From Mediterraneibacter massiliensis (GTDB lineage Bacteria > Bacillota > Clostridia > Lachnospirales > Lachnospiraceae): 64,000 nucleotides of DNA. The notes beneath the pieces were generated by a model. The model was not told where the DNA came from. It did not search any database and saw only the letters and a list, made by a program, of their open reading frames with translations. A program made the translations under genes and the position numbers. Location: NCBI RefSeq assembly GCF_001487105.1, contig NZ_LN913001.1:519352-583351 (forward strand), written 5' to 3'. Below, piece after piece: positions 50,815 to 60,067 of this stretch; the first letter of the stretch is position 1; every line of letters starts with the position of its first letter.

Positions 50815-51777
50815 ATGATCGGAAAAATATACGGAACAGGTTCCAGCCTGCCCAAGCGTATAGTAAGCAACCACGATCTGGCGAAGATCGTAGATACCAA
50901 TGACGCATGGATCCGAGAAAGGACCGGGGTGGCGAGACGGCGGATCATCCGGGAAGAGACGACGGTTTCCATGGCAGCAGAAGCAGCACAAAAAGCATTG
51001 GAGAAAAGTGGGATACTGCCGGAAGAGATCGATTTGATCCTAGTATCTACGATCTCTTCAGAAGTGATCCTGCCCTGCACCGCATGTGAAGTACAAAAGT
51101 ATATCAAAGCAGTCAATGCGGCAGCTTTTGATCTGAATGCAGCCTGCGCAGGCTTTCTTTTTGGCTATACGACAGCACAGGCATATATAGCGGCAGGCCT
51201 GGCAAAGACGGTGCTGGTGGTCGGCGCGGAGAGCCTGTCGAACCTGGTGGACTGGAAAGACAGAAGTACCTGTATTTTGTTTGGCGATGGAGCCGGCGCT
51301 GCGGTACTGAAAGCAGAAAGGGGAAAGATCTTTCCGAGTGTGAGTCACTCCGACGGGAAGAAAGGAGAAGCGTTGACATGCTTAAGCAGACATAGAAAGG
51401 GCGCTCCCAGAAAAATGCGGGATCCGCAGGCGTATATTCAGATGGACGGACAGGCGGTTTTTAAATTTGCAGTAAAAAAAGTACCAAAAGCCGTGAAGGA
51501 GCTGTTGGAAAAAGCAGAGCTGACAACAGATGATATTACATATTTTATCCTCCATCAGGCTAACAGACGTATTGTAGAAGCAGTGGCAAAGCGACTAAGG
51601 GCAGACATAGCGAAATTTCCAATGAATCTGGAAGAATACGGCAATACCTCCTCGGCAAGCATCCCTATTCTTTTAGATGAACTGAACCGGGCAGGGAAGC
51701 TGAAAAAAGGACAGAAAATTGTGCTTGCCGGGTTTGGGGCAGGGCTTTCCTGGGGAGCGGCTCTTCTGGAATGGTAA
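50815..51777 (+). CDS. fabH: 3-oxoacyl-ACP synthase III
   Basis: Starts fatty-acid chains by condensing acetyl- (or branched acyl-) CoA with malonyl-ACP. The 320 residues have the catalytic triad Cys111 (LNAACAGFLFG), His247 (ILHQANRRI) and Asn277 (EYGNTSSAS). The GFGAGLSWGA end is typical. GGGAGAAAGAG precedes the ATG. First gene of the FabT-controlled operon. Confidence 0.97.
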   Translation: MIGKIYGTGSSLPKRIVSNHDLAKIVDTNDAWIRERTGVARRRIIREETTVSMAAEAAQKALEKSGILPEEIDLILVSTISSEVILPCTACEVQKYIKAVNAAAFDLNAACAGFLFGYTTAQAYIAAGLAKTVLVVGAESLSNLVDWKDRSTCILFGDGAGAAVLKAERGKIFPSVSHSDGKKGEALTCLSRHRKGAPRKMRDPQAYIQMDGQAVFKFAVKKVPKAVKELLEKAELTTDDITYFILHQANRRIVEAVAKRLRADIAKFPMNLEEYGNTSSASIPILLDELNRAGKLKKGQKIVLAGFGAGLSWGAALLEW

Positions 51778-51930
51778 AGGTAATTCCCGGCAGCGCCGGA
51801 TTACATAGTTATACTGCGGCAGTATATGGGCACAGCGCCGATATGCAGACGGCAGATACATATTGCAAAACAAATGAGAAAACAGGAATTTTGCAAAAGA
51901 AATAAGAGAATAAGAAAGGAAATGAAAAAC

Positions 51931-52155
51931 ATGGTAGAGAAAATTAAAAAAATCGTAGCAGAATCTTTAGGAGCAGAGGCAGAAACAATTACAGAGGCAA
52001 CCTCTTTCAAAGAGGATCTGGGAGCAGACTCTCTGGACTTATTTGAAATGGTCATGGCCTTTGAAGAAGAATTTGAGGTAGAGATCCCTTCCGAAGATTT
52101 GGAGAAAATAGCTACGGTAGGAGATGTGGTAAAGTATCTGGAAAATCAGAAATAA
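51931..52155 (+). CDS. acpP: Acyl carrier protein
   Basis: Carries growing acyl chains on 4'-phosphopantetheine. In 74 residues the attachment Ser34 lies in [10 protein letters not shown], and the surrounding acidic helix II fits the family. The ATG at 51931 has AAAGGA ten bases upstream; a longer open frame upstream has no ACP-like sequence. The 150-bp gap from fabH is unusually long for this operon and contains no recognisable signal. Confidence 0.96.
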   Translation: MVEKIKKIVAESLGAEAETITEATSFKEDLGADSLDLFEMVMAFEEEFEVEIPSEDLEKIATVGDVVKYLENQK

Positions 52156-52181
52156 AGGCAGAGAGAAGAAAGGGTGTCCCT

Positions 52182-53120
52182 ATGAAGACAGAAGTAACCA
52201 AACTATTAGGAATTGAATACCCGATTATACAGGGCGGAATGGCGTGGGTTGCCGAATATCATCTGGCAGCCGCTGTATCCCAGGCAGGGGGGCTTGGACT
52301 GATCGGCGCGGCAAGCGCGCCGGCTTCCTGGGTACGGGAACAGATACGTAAGGTAAAGAAACAGACAAATAAGCCCTTTGGCGTAAATATTATGCTGATC
52401 AGCCCGTATGCGGATGAAGTGGCGCAGGTGATCGTGGAAGAAGGCGTCCCGGTCGTTACTACGGGAGCAGGTTCTCCGGAAAAATATATGAAGATGTGGA
52501 AAGAGGCAGGCGTAAAAGTTATTCCTGTTGTGGCTTCTGTAGCTATGGCTAAACGCATGGAACGCTGCGGCGCAGATGCTGTTGTGGCGGAAGGAACGGA
52601 AGCAGGCGGGCATATCGGAGAGAATACGACGATGGTGCTCGTACCCCAGGTTGCAGATGCCGTGCATATCCCGGTCATTGCGGCGGGAGGGATCGCAGAC
52701 GGCAGAGGTATTGCAGCGGCATTCATGCTGGGCGCGAAAGGGGTGCAGATGGGAACCCGTTTTGTGGTGACAAAAGAAGCCTTTGTCCATGAAAATTATA
52801 AAAAATGCATTCTCAAGGCGAGAGATATTGATTCCAGAGTAACTGGCAGGACAACAGGACATCCGGTGCGTGCACTTAGAAATCAAATGACGAAAGTGTA
52901 TCTGGAGAAGGAAAAAGAGGGCGCTTCTTTTGAAGAGTTAGAGCTCCTTACGCTGGGAGGACTCAAAAAAGCGGTCGTAGAAGGCGACGTGACGGCAGGA
53001 AGCGTGATGGCAGGACAGATTGCCGGAATGATCAAGGAAGAAGTATCCTGTCAGGAACTGCTGCAAAAGCTTGTAAAGGAGACAGACACGCTGATCGGAG
53101 GAAAAGGGTTCTATGAGTAA
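52182..53120 (+). CDS. fabK: Enoyl-ACP reductase II (FMN)
   Basis: Flavin enzyme reducing enoyl-ACP in the last step of each elongation cycle, replacing FabI. The 312-residue TIM barrel begins EVTKLLGIEYPIIQGGMAWV, with GTEAGGHIG near 138-146 carrying the conserved His, IAAGGIADGRGIAAAFMLGAKGVQMGTRF near 167-195, and RTTGHPVRALRNQM. It overlaps fabD by eight bases. Makes the pathway insensitive to triclosan-type FabI inhibitors by family knowledge. Confidence 0.96.
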   Translation: MKTEVTKLLGIEYPIIQGGMAWVAEYHLAAAVSQAGGLGLIGAASAPASWVREQIRKVKKQTNKPFGVNIMLISPYADEVAQVIVEEGVPVVTTGAGSPEKYMKMWKEAGVKVIPVVASVAMAKRMERCGADAVVAEGTEAGGHIGENTTMVLVPQVADAVHIPVIAAGGIADGRGIAAAFMLGAKGVQMGTRFVVTKEAFVHENYKKCILKARDIDSRVTGRTTGHPVRALRNQMTKVYLEKEKEGASFEELELLTLGGLKKAVVEGDVTAGSVMAGQIAGMIKEEVSCQELLQKLVKETDTLIGGKGFYE

Positions 53121-54033
53121 GACGGCATTTATATTTCCCGGCCAGGGAGCGCAGAAAGCAGGCATGGGAAAAGATTTTTACGAACAGAGCAAAACGGCAA
53201 GAGAGGTCATCGACAGAGCTTCCGCAGTATTGGATATAGACATGAAGGCGTTATGCTTTGAAGAAAATGAAAAGCTCCATCAGACAGAATATACACAGGC
53301 AGCCCTTGTGACGATCTGTATGGCAATGGAGAAGGTGTTGGAAGAAAGAGGGGTAAAACCGGATGTGACAGCCGGGTTAAGTCTCGGCGAGTACTGTGCC
53401 GTCGCGTCTGCGGGAGGGATGAGCACAGAGGACGCTATCGTGACAGTGAGAAAAAGAGGGATCTTGATGGAAACAGCTGTTCCACAAGGAAAAGGCGCTA
53501 TGGCAGCAGTGCTCGGGATGAACGAGTCAGAGGTGGAAGCAATCGTCGGTTACATAGACGGTGTGACTGTAGCCAATTATAACTGTCCGGGACAGATCGT
53601 TATTACCGGATGGAAAGAGAAGATAGAACAGGCTGCGCAGGCGTTAAAAGAAGCCGGAGCGAAAAGAGTGCTGACACTGCATGTAAGCGGGCCTTTTCAT
53701 TCGCCTATGCTTAACAAAGCAGGAGAAGAACTAGGAAGAGTGCTGGAAGGGATAGAATGTAGACCGCTTAAGATTCCCTATGTGACAAATGTGACGGCAG
53801 AATATATCACAGACAGTTTTGAGATAAAAAGTCTGCTTTCCAGACAGGTGGCATCCCCTGTACGTTGGCAGCAAAGTATGGAACGCATGCTGGAAAACGG
53901 TGTGGATACCTTTATAGAGATCGGACCGGGAAGAACTCTTGCTGGTTTTATGAAGAAGATCAGCCATGATGTGAAAATGCTGAATGTAGGTTGTTGGGAC
54001 GATGTGGAAAAGGTGGTGCAGGAAATATGTTAA
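53113..54033 (+). CDS. fabD: Malonyl-CoA:ACP transacylase
   Basis: Loads malonate from CoA to ACP. The 306 residues have nucleophile Ser90 in [12 protein letters not shown] and His196 in [11 protein letters not shown]; the N-terminal [13 protein letters not shown] motif is present. Its start overlaps fabK's end, and its end overlaps fabG by seven bases, so translation is chained. Confidence 0.97.
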   Translation: MSKTAFIFPGQGAQKAGMGKDFYEQSKTAREVIDRASAVLDIDMKALCFEENEKLHQTEYTQAALVTICMAMEKVLEERGVKPDVTAGLSLGEYCAVASAGGMSTEDAIVTVRKRGILMETAVPQGKGAMAAVLGMNESEVEAIVGYIDGVTVANYNCPGQIVITGWKEKIEQAAQALKEAGAKRVLTLHVSGPFHSPMLNKAGEELGRVLEGIECRPLKIPYVTNVTAEYITDSFEIKSLLSRQVASPVRWQQSMERMLENGVDTFIEIGPGRTLAGFMKKISHDVKMLNVGCWDDVEKVVQEIC

Positions 54034-54767
54034 AAGATAAGATCGCAGTTGTGACGGGAGCTTCCCGGGGAATCGGCAAAGCGATAGCCAAGAAATTGGC
54101 AGGAGAGGGAGCCTTTGTTGTGCTCAACTATCAGGGAGCTAGAGAAAAGGCAGAGGAAGTAAAGCGGGAGATAGAGGCGGCAGGCGGAAAAGCAGCCACA
54201 TACCAGTGTGATGTGTCGGATTTTTCCTCCTGTGAGCGATTCCTGGGAACTGTTGTAAAAGAATACGGACGGATCGATATTCTTGTGAATAATGCGGGGA
54301 TTACCCGTGACGGACTTTTGATGAAGATGTCCGAGGAAGACTATGACGCCGTGCTGGATACGAATCTGAAAGGGACCTTTCACTGTATCCGTTTTGCGGC
54401 GCGGTACATGCTGAAGCAAAGAAGTGGGCGTATCATCAATATGGCATCCGTATCCGGTATTTTAGGGAATGCGGGCCAGGCGAATTATGCCGCTTCTAAG
54501 GCGGGTGTGATCGGTCTGACGAAAGCGGCGGCCAGGGAACTGGCTTCCCGGGGGATCACGGTCAATGCGGTGGCGCCGGGCTTCATTTGTACAGAAATGA
54601 CAGCGGTACTCTCCGACAAAGTAAAAGAAGCGGCGTGTACGCAGATCCCGCTTGGAAAATTCGGAGAGCCGGAGGATGTGGCACAAGCCGTGGCATTTCT
54701 TGCGTCAGATGCGGCACGTTATATCACAGGGCAGGTATTGCATGTAGATGGCGGAATGGCAATGTAA
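54027..54767 (+). CDS. fabG: 3-oxoacyl-ACP reductase
   Basis: NADPH-dependent short-chain dehydrogenase, 246 residues. Cofactor motif TGASRGIG (10-17); NNAG at 88-91; catalytic Ser141, Tyr154 and Lys158 (YAASKAG). The C-terminal [12 protein letters not shown] is typical. The start at 54027 overlaps fabD and follows AGGA; an upstream in-frame ATG would extend into fabD without homology. Confidence 0.97.
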   Translation: MLKDKIAVVTGASRGIGKAIAKKLAGEGAFVVLNYQGAREKAEEVKREIEAAGGKAATYQCDVSDFSSCERFLGTVVKEYGRIDILVNNAGITRDGLLMKMSEEDYDAVLDTNLKGTFHCIRFAARYMLKQRSGRIINMASVSGILGNAGQANYAASKAGVIGLTKAAARELASRGITVNAVAPGFICTEMTAVLSDKVKEAACTQIPLGKFGEPEDVAQAVAFLASDAARYITGQVLHVDGGMAM

Positions 54768-54779
54768 AAGGAGAGGGAT

Positions 54780-56018
54780 ATGAAAAGAAGAGTGGTAGTA
54801 ACCGGACTTGGGGCGGTGACCCCAATCGGAAATACAGTAGAAGAATTCTGGAAGGGGATCCGCAAAGGCAAAGTCGGTATCGGGCCGATCACTAAATTCG
54901 ATGTTTCCGGCTATAAAGTACAGATTGCGGCGGAAGTCAAAGGCTTTCAGGCAAAAGACTATATGGATTTCAAGGCGGCTAAACGCATGGAGTTATTCTC
55001 CCAGTATGCCGTTGCCGCAGCCAAAGAAGCCTTTGCCGATGCCGGTCTGGATATGGATCGGGAAAACGCGTACCGTGCAGGGGTGATCGTGGGATCCGGT
55101 ATCGGAAGTCTGCAGGCGATAGAGACGAATTATACAAAGATCGTGGAAAAAGGACCGAGCAGGGTGAATCCTCTGATGGTGCCTTTAATGATCTCCAATA
55201 TGGCAGCAGGCAATATATCCATTCAGCTTGGTTTTAAAGGAAAATGTACGAACGTAGTGACAGCCTGTGCGTCGGGAACACATTGTATCGGCGACGCATT
55301 GCGGGCAATCCAGTATGGGGACGCGGATGTGATGGCCGCGGGAGGGACGGAGAGCAGCATCTGTCCTTCTGGGGTAGCCGGTTTTACCGGGCTGACAGCG
55401 CTTTCATCTTCCAAAGATCCTATGCGTGCCTCCATCCCATTTGACAAAGACAGAGATGGTTTTGTTATGGGAGAAGGAGCAGGCGTTGTCATTCTGGAAG
55501 AACTGGAACATGCGAAAAAGAGGGGAGCAAAGATCTATGCAGAACTGATCGGATACGGCGCGACAGCAGACGCCTACCACATCACTTCTCCGGAAGAAAC
55601 GGGAGAAGGAGCGGGCATGGCAATGAAGCTTGCTATGCAGGAAGCTGGTGTAAGACCGGAACAGATCGACTATATCAATGCCCATGGAACCAGTACACAC
55701 CACAATGACTTGTTTGAGACAAGAGCGATCAAGTATGCGCTTGGAGAGGCGGCGCAAGAAGTGGCTGTCAACTCTACAAAATCCATGATCGGCCATCTGC
55801 TGGGGGCGGCAGGCGGTGTGGAGTTTGTGGTCTGCGTCAAGAGCATAGAGGATGGATTTATCCATCAGACAATGGGCACCACACAGACAGATGAGGAATG
55901 TGACCTAAATTATGCGATTGGAGCGCCGATTGAAAAGGAAGTCAGATATGTGCTGACAAATTCTCTTGGATTCGGCGGACATAATGCAGCTTTATTATTG
56001 AAAAAATATGAAGGATAG
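54780..56018 (+). CDS. fabF: 3-oxoacyl-ACP synthase II
   Basis: Elongating condensing enzyme, 412 residues. Catalytic Cys163 (TACASGTHC), His302 (NAHGTSTHHND) and His339 (SMIGHLLGAAGG). The N-terminus KRRVVVTGLGAVTPIGN is standard. GGAGAGGG lies before the ATG. Nine bases before accB. Confidence 0.97.
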   Translation: MKRRVVVTGLGAVTPIGNTVEEFWKGIRKGKVGIGPITKFDVSGYKVQIAAEVKGFQAKDYMDFKAAKRMELFSQYAVAAAKEAFADAGLDMDRENAYRAGVIVGSGIGSLQAIETNYTKIVEKGPSRVNPLMVPLMISNMAAGNISIQLGFKGKCTNVVTACASGTHCIGDALRAIQYGDADVMAAGGTESSICPSGVAGFTGLTALSSSKDPMRASIPFDKDRDGFVMGEGAGVVILEELEHAKKRGAKIYAELIGYGATADAYHITSPEETGEGAGMAMKLAMQEAGVRPEQIDYINAHGTSTHHNDLFETRAIKYALGEAAQEVAVNSTKSMIGHLLGAAGGVEFVVCVKSIEDGFIHQTMGTTQTDEECDLNYAIGAPIEKEVRYVLTNSLGFGGHNAALLLKKYEG

Positions 56019-56027
56019 AGGCAAGAT

Positions 56028-56501
56028 ATGAAGTTTGAAGAATTATTGCAGTTGGTAGAAGCAGTATCAAGATCAAAGTTGACAGAGCTAAAATATGAGA
56101 AAGACGATGAGAAGGTCTGCTTAAGAAAGCAGGGAAAGGCAGTAGAGCTCCGGCAGGGGTGGTCTTCGGCATCTTCAGCAGCAGATCTGCCCGCACAGGC
56201 AGATATACTAGACGGCAGCACAGTGGGCGAAGTCACGGACAGTCAAAAGTCCGGTGCTGGAACAGAAGAAAGTGTGGTGAAGTCCCCGCTGGTAGGTACT
56301 TTCTATGTGGCGCCTGCCGAGGATGCGTCTCCCTATGTGAAAGTAGGAGATAAGGTAAAAAAAGGGCAGGTTCTTGCGATCGTGGAAGCTATGAAACTGA
56401 TGAATGAGATCGAGAGCGACTTTTCCGGAGAGGTTGTGCAGATCCTCGTGTCCAACGGGGAAGCCGTGGAATATGGGCAGCCGTTATTTGTGATTCGATA
56501 G
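56028..56501 (+). CDS. accB: Biotin carboxyl carrier protein of acetyl-CoA carboxylase
   Basis: Carries carboxybiotin between AccC and AccDA. The 157 residues have an N-terminal AccB helix domain, a Ser/Ala/Asp/Gly-rich linker (about 42-85) and the C-terminal biotinyl domain with biotin-accepting Lys123 in VEAMKLMNEIES, preceded by the thumb region (SPLVGTFYVAPAEDASPYVKVGDKV). Confidence 0.96.
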   Translation: MKFEELLQLVEAVSRSKLTELKYEKDDEKVCLRKQGKAVELRQGWSSASSAADLPAQADILDGSTVGEVTDSQKSGAGTEESVVKSPLVGTFYVAPAEDASPYVKVGDKVKKGQVLAIVEAMKLMNEIESDFSGEVVQILVSNGEAVEYGQPLFVIR

Positions 56502-56519
56502 AGCGTGGAGGTGCAGCAG

Positions 56520-56951
56520 ATGAAGCAGTTGAACATAGAACAGATCAAGGAGATCATCCCACACAGACATCCTTTTCTTCTTGTAGATGTGATCGAGGAT
56601 TATGAACCGGGGCAGTATGCGGTGGGATACAAATGTGTGACGTATCGGGAAGAATTTTTTCAGGGACATTTTCCACAGAAGGCAGTCATGCCGGGCGTGT
56701 TGATTTTGGAGGCGCTGGCTCAGACCGGCGCAGTAGCCATTTTAAGTATGCCGGAGAATAAAGGGAAGATCGCTTTCTTTGGAGGCGTGCAGAAATGCCG
56801 CTTTAAAGGAATGGTATTTCCGGGGGATAAACTGAAGTTAGAGACAAAGATCATCAGGCAGAAAGGACCTGTCGGCGTGGGAGAGGCGACTGCCACAGTA
56901 GAGGGGAAAGTGGTCGTCAGCGCAGAATTGACTTTTATGGTAGGAGAGTAA
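56520..56951 (+). CDS. fabZ: 3-hydroxyacyl-ACP dehydratase
   Basis: Dehydrates 3-hydroxyacyl-ACP. The 143-residue hot-dog protein starts at ATG 56520 after GGAGG (56507-56511), with the family N-terminus [19 protein letters not shown]. Catalytic His50 and Glu64 lie in [25 protein letters not shown]. An in-frame GTG fifteen bases upstream would overlap its own RBS. Confidence 0.96.
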   Translation: MKQLNIEQIKEIIPHRHPFLLVDVIEDYEPGQYAVGYKCVTYREEFFQGHFPQKAVMPGVLILEALAQTGAVAILSMPENKGKIAFFGGVQKCRFKGMVFPGDKLKLETKIIRQKGPVGVGEATATVEGKVVVSAELTFMVGE

Positions 56952-56953
56952 AC

Positions 56954-58300
56954 ATGATACAGAAAGTATTGATTGCAAATCGAGGAGAGATCGCAGTGCG
57001 TATTATCAGAGCCTGCAGGGAAATGGGAATCGAGACAGTTGCGGTCTATTCCGAGGCAGATAAAGAAGCGCTCCATACACAGCTGGCAGACGAGGCAGTC
57101 TGCATTGGACCTGCGCCCTCTACAGAGAGTTATTTGAGCATGGAACGTATCATCAGCGCTGCCCTTGTGACCGATGCGGACGCAATCCATCCAGGTTTTG
57201 GCTTTTTATCTGAAAACAGCAAGTTCGCAGAACTGTGTGAGAAATGTGGTTTGATCTTTATCGGGCCGGATTCCAAAGTCATCGCCAGCTTAGGCGATAA
57301 ATCTGTGGCAAGAAACACCATGGAACAGGCAGGGGTTCCGGTCATACCAGGCAGTAAAGCCGCTGTTATGGATCCGGAGACAGGAGAGAAGATCGCTGAA
57401 AAGATCGGCTATCCGGTGATCATCAAGGCGGCTCTTGGAGGCGGCGGCAAAGGCATGCGTGTGGCGCAGAATGCAGCGGAATTTACAAATAGTTTTCATA
57501 CGGCACAGCAGGAGGCGACAAAAGCCTTTGGTTGTGGTACTATGTATATTGAACATTTCATAGAGCATCCCCGGCATATTGAGTTCCAGATTTTGGCTGA
57601 TCAGTATGGGAATGTCATCCATCTGGGAGAACGGGACTGCTCTATCCAGAGAAATCATCAGAAGATGATCGAGGAGTCTCCTTGCCCGGTGCTGACGGAG
57701 GCACTTAGGGAAAAGATGGGAGAGGCCGCTGTGAAAGCGGCAAAAGCGGCAAACTATGTGAATGCGGGAACAATCGAATTTCTTCTGGAAAAGAATGCAG
57801 ATTTTTATTTCATGGAAATGAACACACGCATCCAGGTAGAGCATCCGGTAACGGAATGGGTGACCGGGATCGATCTCATCAAAGAGCAGATACGCATAGC
57901 TGACGGCAGTAAATTACGCTATACACAGGAAGATGTAAAGATCACGGGCCATGCCATAGAATGTCGGATCAATGCCGAGGATCCAGAGAAAAACTTTCGT
58001 CCGTCTCCCGGAACGATCACGGATATGTATCTCCCAGGAGGGGAGGGAGTGCGGATCGATGCGGCTATCTACAGCGGCTATACGGTGCCGCCCTACTATG
58101 ACTCTATGCTGGCAAAGTTGATCGTACATGCAAAAAATAGAAAAGAAGCGGTCATGAAAATGCGAAGCGCGCTGGGAGAGGTCATTATCGAAGGGATCGA
58201 TACCAATGTAGACTATCAGTATGAAATCTTACATCATCCGGATTTCGTAAACGGAGACATTGATATCGGCTTTATCGAGAAGGTGGAAGCAGGAAAGTAA
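56954..58300 (+). CDS. accC: Biotin carboxylase of acetyl-CoA carboxylase
   Basis: ATP-dependent carboxylation of biotin on AccB. The 448-residue ATP-grasp protein has the N-terminal KVLIANRGEIAVRIIRACREMGIETVAV, glycine-rich loop KAALGGGGKGMRV near 156-168, the MNTRIQVEHPVTEWVTGIDLIKEQI block near 289-313 and ECRINAEDP. Two bases after fabZ. Confidence 0.97.
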   Translation: MIQKVLIANRGEIAVRIIRACREMGIETVAVYSEADKEALHTQLADEAVCIGPAPSTESYLSMERIISAALVTDADAIHPGFGFLSENSKFAELCEKCGLIFIGPDSKVIASLGDKSVARNTMEQAGVPVIPGSKAAVMDPETGEKIAEKIGYPVIIKAALGGGGKGMRVAQNAAEFTNSFHTAQQEATKAFGCGTMYIEHFIEHPRHIEFQILADQYGNVIHLGERDCSIQRNHQKMIEESPCPVLTEALREKMGEAAVKAAKAANYVNAGTIEFLLEKNADFYFMEMNTRIQVEHPVTEWVTGIDLIKEQIRIADGSKLRYTQEDVKITGHAIECRINAEDPEKNFRPSPGTITDMYLPGGEGVRIDAAIYSGYTVPPYYDSMLAKLIVHAKNRKEAVMKMRSALGEVIIEGIDTNVDYQYEILHHPDFVNGDIDIGFIEKVEAGK

Positions 58301-58321
58301 TCTCTTTGGAGGAAATGTTTG

Positions 58322-60031
58322 ATGAAATTGCACAATATGTTTAAAAAGACGAGCAGAAAGAAGTATATCGCTCTCAAAGAACGCCCGGAAGTGCCCAAGG
58401 GGCTTTTGCGTAAATGCAATAAATGCGGGGCGGCGATCCTGGCGGAGGATGTAAAACAGGGACTATATATCTGCCCGAAATGTCATGGGTATTTCCGTAT
58501 CCACGCCTACAGACGGATAGAGATGATCGCAGATACAGGAAGTTTTGAAGAATGGGATCAGGAAATGGAATTTCAAGATCCGCTGTCTTTTAAAGGATAC
58601 AAAGAGAAAATAGAAAGTCTCCAGGTGTCTACCGGGCTCAAGGAAGCTATCGTTACGGGAAAAGCGCAGATAGACGGGCAGAGCGTTGTGATCGGGGTTT
58701 GTGACGGACGGTTTTTGATGGCGAGCATGGGAGAGACCGTGGGGGAGAAGATCACACGTGCCGTAGAGCGTGCCACGCAGGAGAAACTCCCTGTTATCTT
58801 ATTTTCTTGCTCCGGCGGCGCCAGAATGCAGGAAGGGATCGTCTCTTTGATGCAGATGGCAAAGACCGCGGCGGCGCTGAAAAAACACAGCGAAGCCGGA
58901 GGACTCTATATTTCTGTTTTGACAGATCCGACAACCGGGGGCGTGACGGCAAGTTTTGCCATGTTGGGCGACATCATACTGGCGGAGCCGGGAGCATTGA
59001 TCGGCTTTGCAGGTCCTCGCGTGATCGAGCAGACTATTGGGGAAAAGCTGCCCAAAGGTTTCCAGCGTGCGGAGTTTCTCCTGGAGCATGGCTTTATAGA
59101 TGCAATCGTGGAGAGACAAGATCTTAGGCAGACACTTGCACATATACTGCATATCCACAGCAGGACGGGGAAGGGCAAGGTGAGCGCGCAAAAAACAGCA
59201 AGCGGCACACAGCTTCAGGAAAGGAAAGGACATAGAAACCTTGCATATGGAAAGACCGCTTGGGACAGAGTACAGATTTCACGGAAAAAGGGACGTCCGA
59301 CAGCAGAAGACTACATCCACAGTCTGTTTACAGATTTTATGGAACTGCATGGAGACCGTTTATATAAAGATGACGCCGCCGTCATAGGGGGGATCGCTTA
59401 TTTCCATGGCGTACCTGTGACTGTGATCGCGCAGGCAAAAGGGAAAACGACAAAGGAGAATGTACGGCGCAATTTCGCTATGCCTTCTCCTGACGGATAC
59501 AGGAAAGCATGCAGGCTGATGAAGCAGGCGGAGAAATTTTGCCGTCCTGTCATCTGCCTTGTGGATACACCGGGCGCATTCTGCGGCCTGGAAGCAGAGG
59601 AGAGAGGACAGGGAGAGGCGATCGCCAGAAATCTGTTTGAGCTGTCTGCGCTTAAGATCCCAGTATTATCGATCGTGATCGGAGAGGGAGGAAGCGGCGG
59701 CGCCCTTGCTCTTGCTGTGGCAGATGAAGTGTGGATGTTGGAAAATGCGGTCTACTCCATACTTTCACCGGAAGGTTTTGCAAGTATCCTCTGGAAGGAC
59801 AGTTCCCGCGCGAATGAGGCGGCAGAGGTCATGAAACTGACTGCGCAGGATCTAAAAGAATTGGGGATGATCGAAAAGATCATTTTCGAGCCGGAAGATT
59901 TCACAGCAGAAACGATGCAGGAGACACTCTGCGAACTGAACGAAGAAATCAGAGGCTTTCTGGAAACCTATACACAGATGGATGTGCAGAAGCTTACACA
60001 AAAGCGGTATGACCGTTTTCGCAGTATGTAA
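58322..60031 (+). CDS. accDA: Fused carboxyltransferase beta-alpha subunits (AccD-AccA)
   Basis: Transfers carboxyl from carboxybiotin to acetyl-CoA, giving malonyl-CoA. The two subunits, usually separate, form one 569-residue protein. Residues 1-290 are AccD-like, with zinc ribbon Cys32, Cys35, Cys51 and Cys54 and the crotonase-like core LFSCSGGARMQEG near 160-173. Residues from about 300 on are AccA-like (KKGRPTAEDYIHSLFTDFMELHGDRLYKDDAAVIGGIAYF; CLVDTPGAFCGLEAEERGQGEAIARNL; GEGGSGGALALAVAD). The start at ATG 58322 follows GGAGG by nine bases. The fusion fixes subunit stoichiometry. Confidence 0.95.
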   Translation: MKLHNMFKKTSRKKYIALKERPEVPKGLLRKCNKCGAAILAEDVKQGLYICPKCHGYFRIHAYRRIEMIADTGSFEEWDQEMEFQDPLSFKGYKEKIESLQVSTGLKEAIVTGKAQIDGQSVVIGVCDGRFLMASMGETVGEKITRAVERATQEKLPVILFSCSGGARMQEGIVSLMQMAKTAAALKKHSEAGGLYISVLTDPTTGGVTASFAMLGDIILAEPGALIGFAGPRVIEQTIGEKLPKGFQRAEFLLEHGFIDAIVERQDLRQTLAHILHIHSRTGKGKVSAQKTASGTQLQERKGHRNLAYGKTAWDRVQISRKKGRPTAEDYIHSLFTDFMELHGDRLYKDDAAVIGGIAYFHGVPVTVIAQAKGKTTKENVRRNFAMPSPDGYRKACRLMKQAEKFCRPVICLVDTPGAFCGLEAEERGQGEAIARNLFELSALKIPVLSIVIGEGGSGGALALAVADEVWMLENAVYSILSPEGFASILWKDSSRANEAAEVMKLTAQDLKELGMIEKIIFEPEDFTAETMQETLCELNEEIRGFLETYTQMDVQKLTQKRYDRFRSM

Positions 60032-60067
60032 AAACAGGCGGAAAAAGATACGCAGAAAGAGAAGGAC

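Noticed and set aside
51778..51930. Upstream extension of acpP
   Set aside because: The added residues are Arg/Lys/Gln-rich and unlike any ACP; the ATG at 51931 has the spacing.
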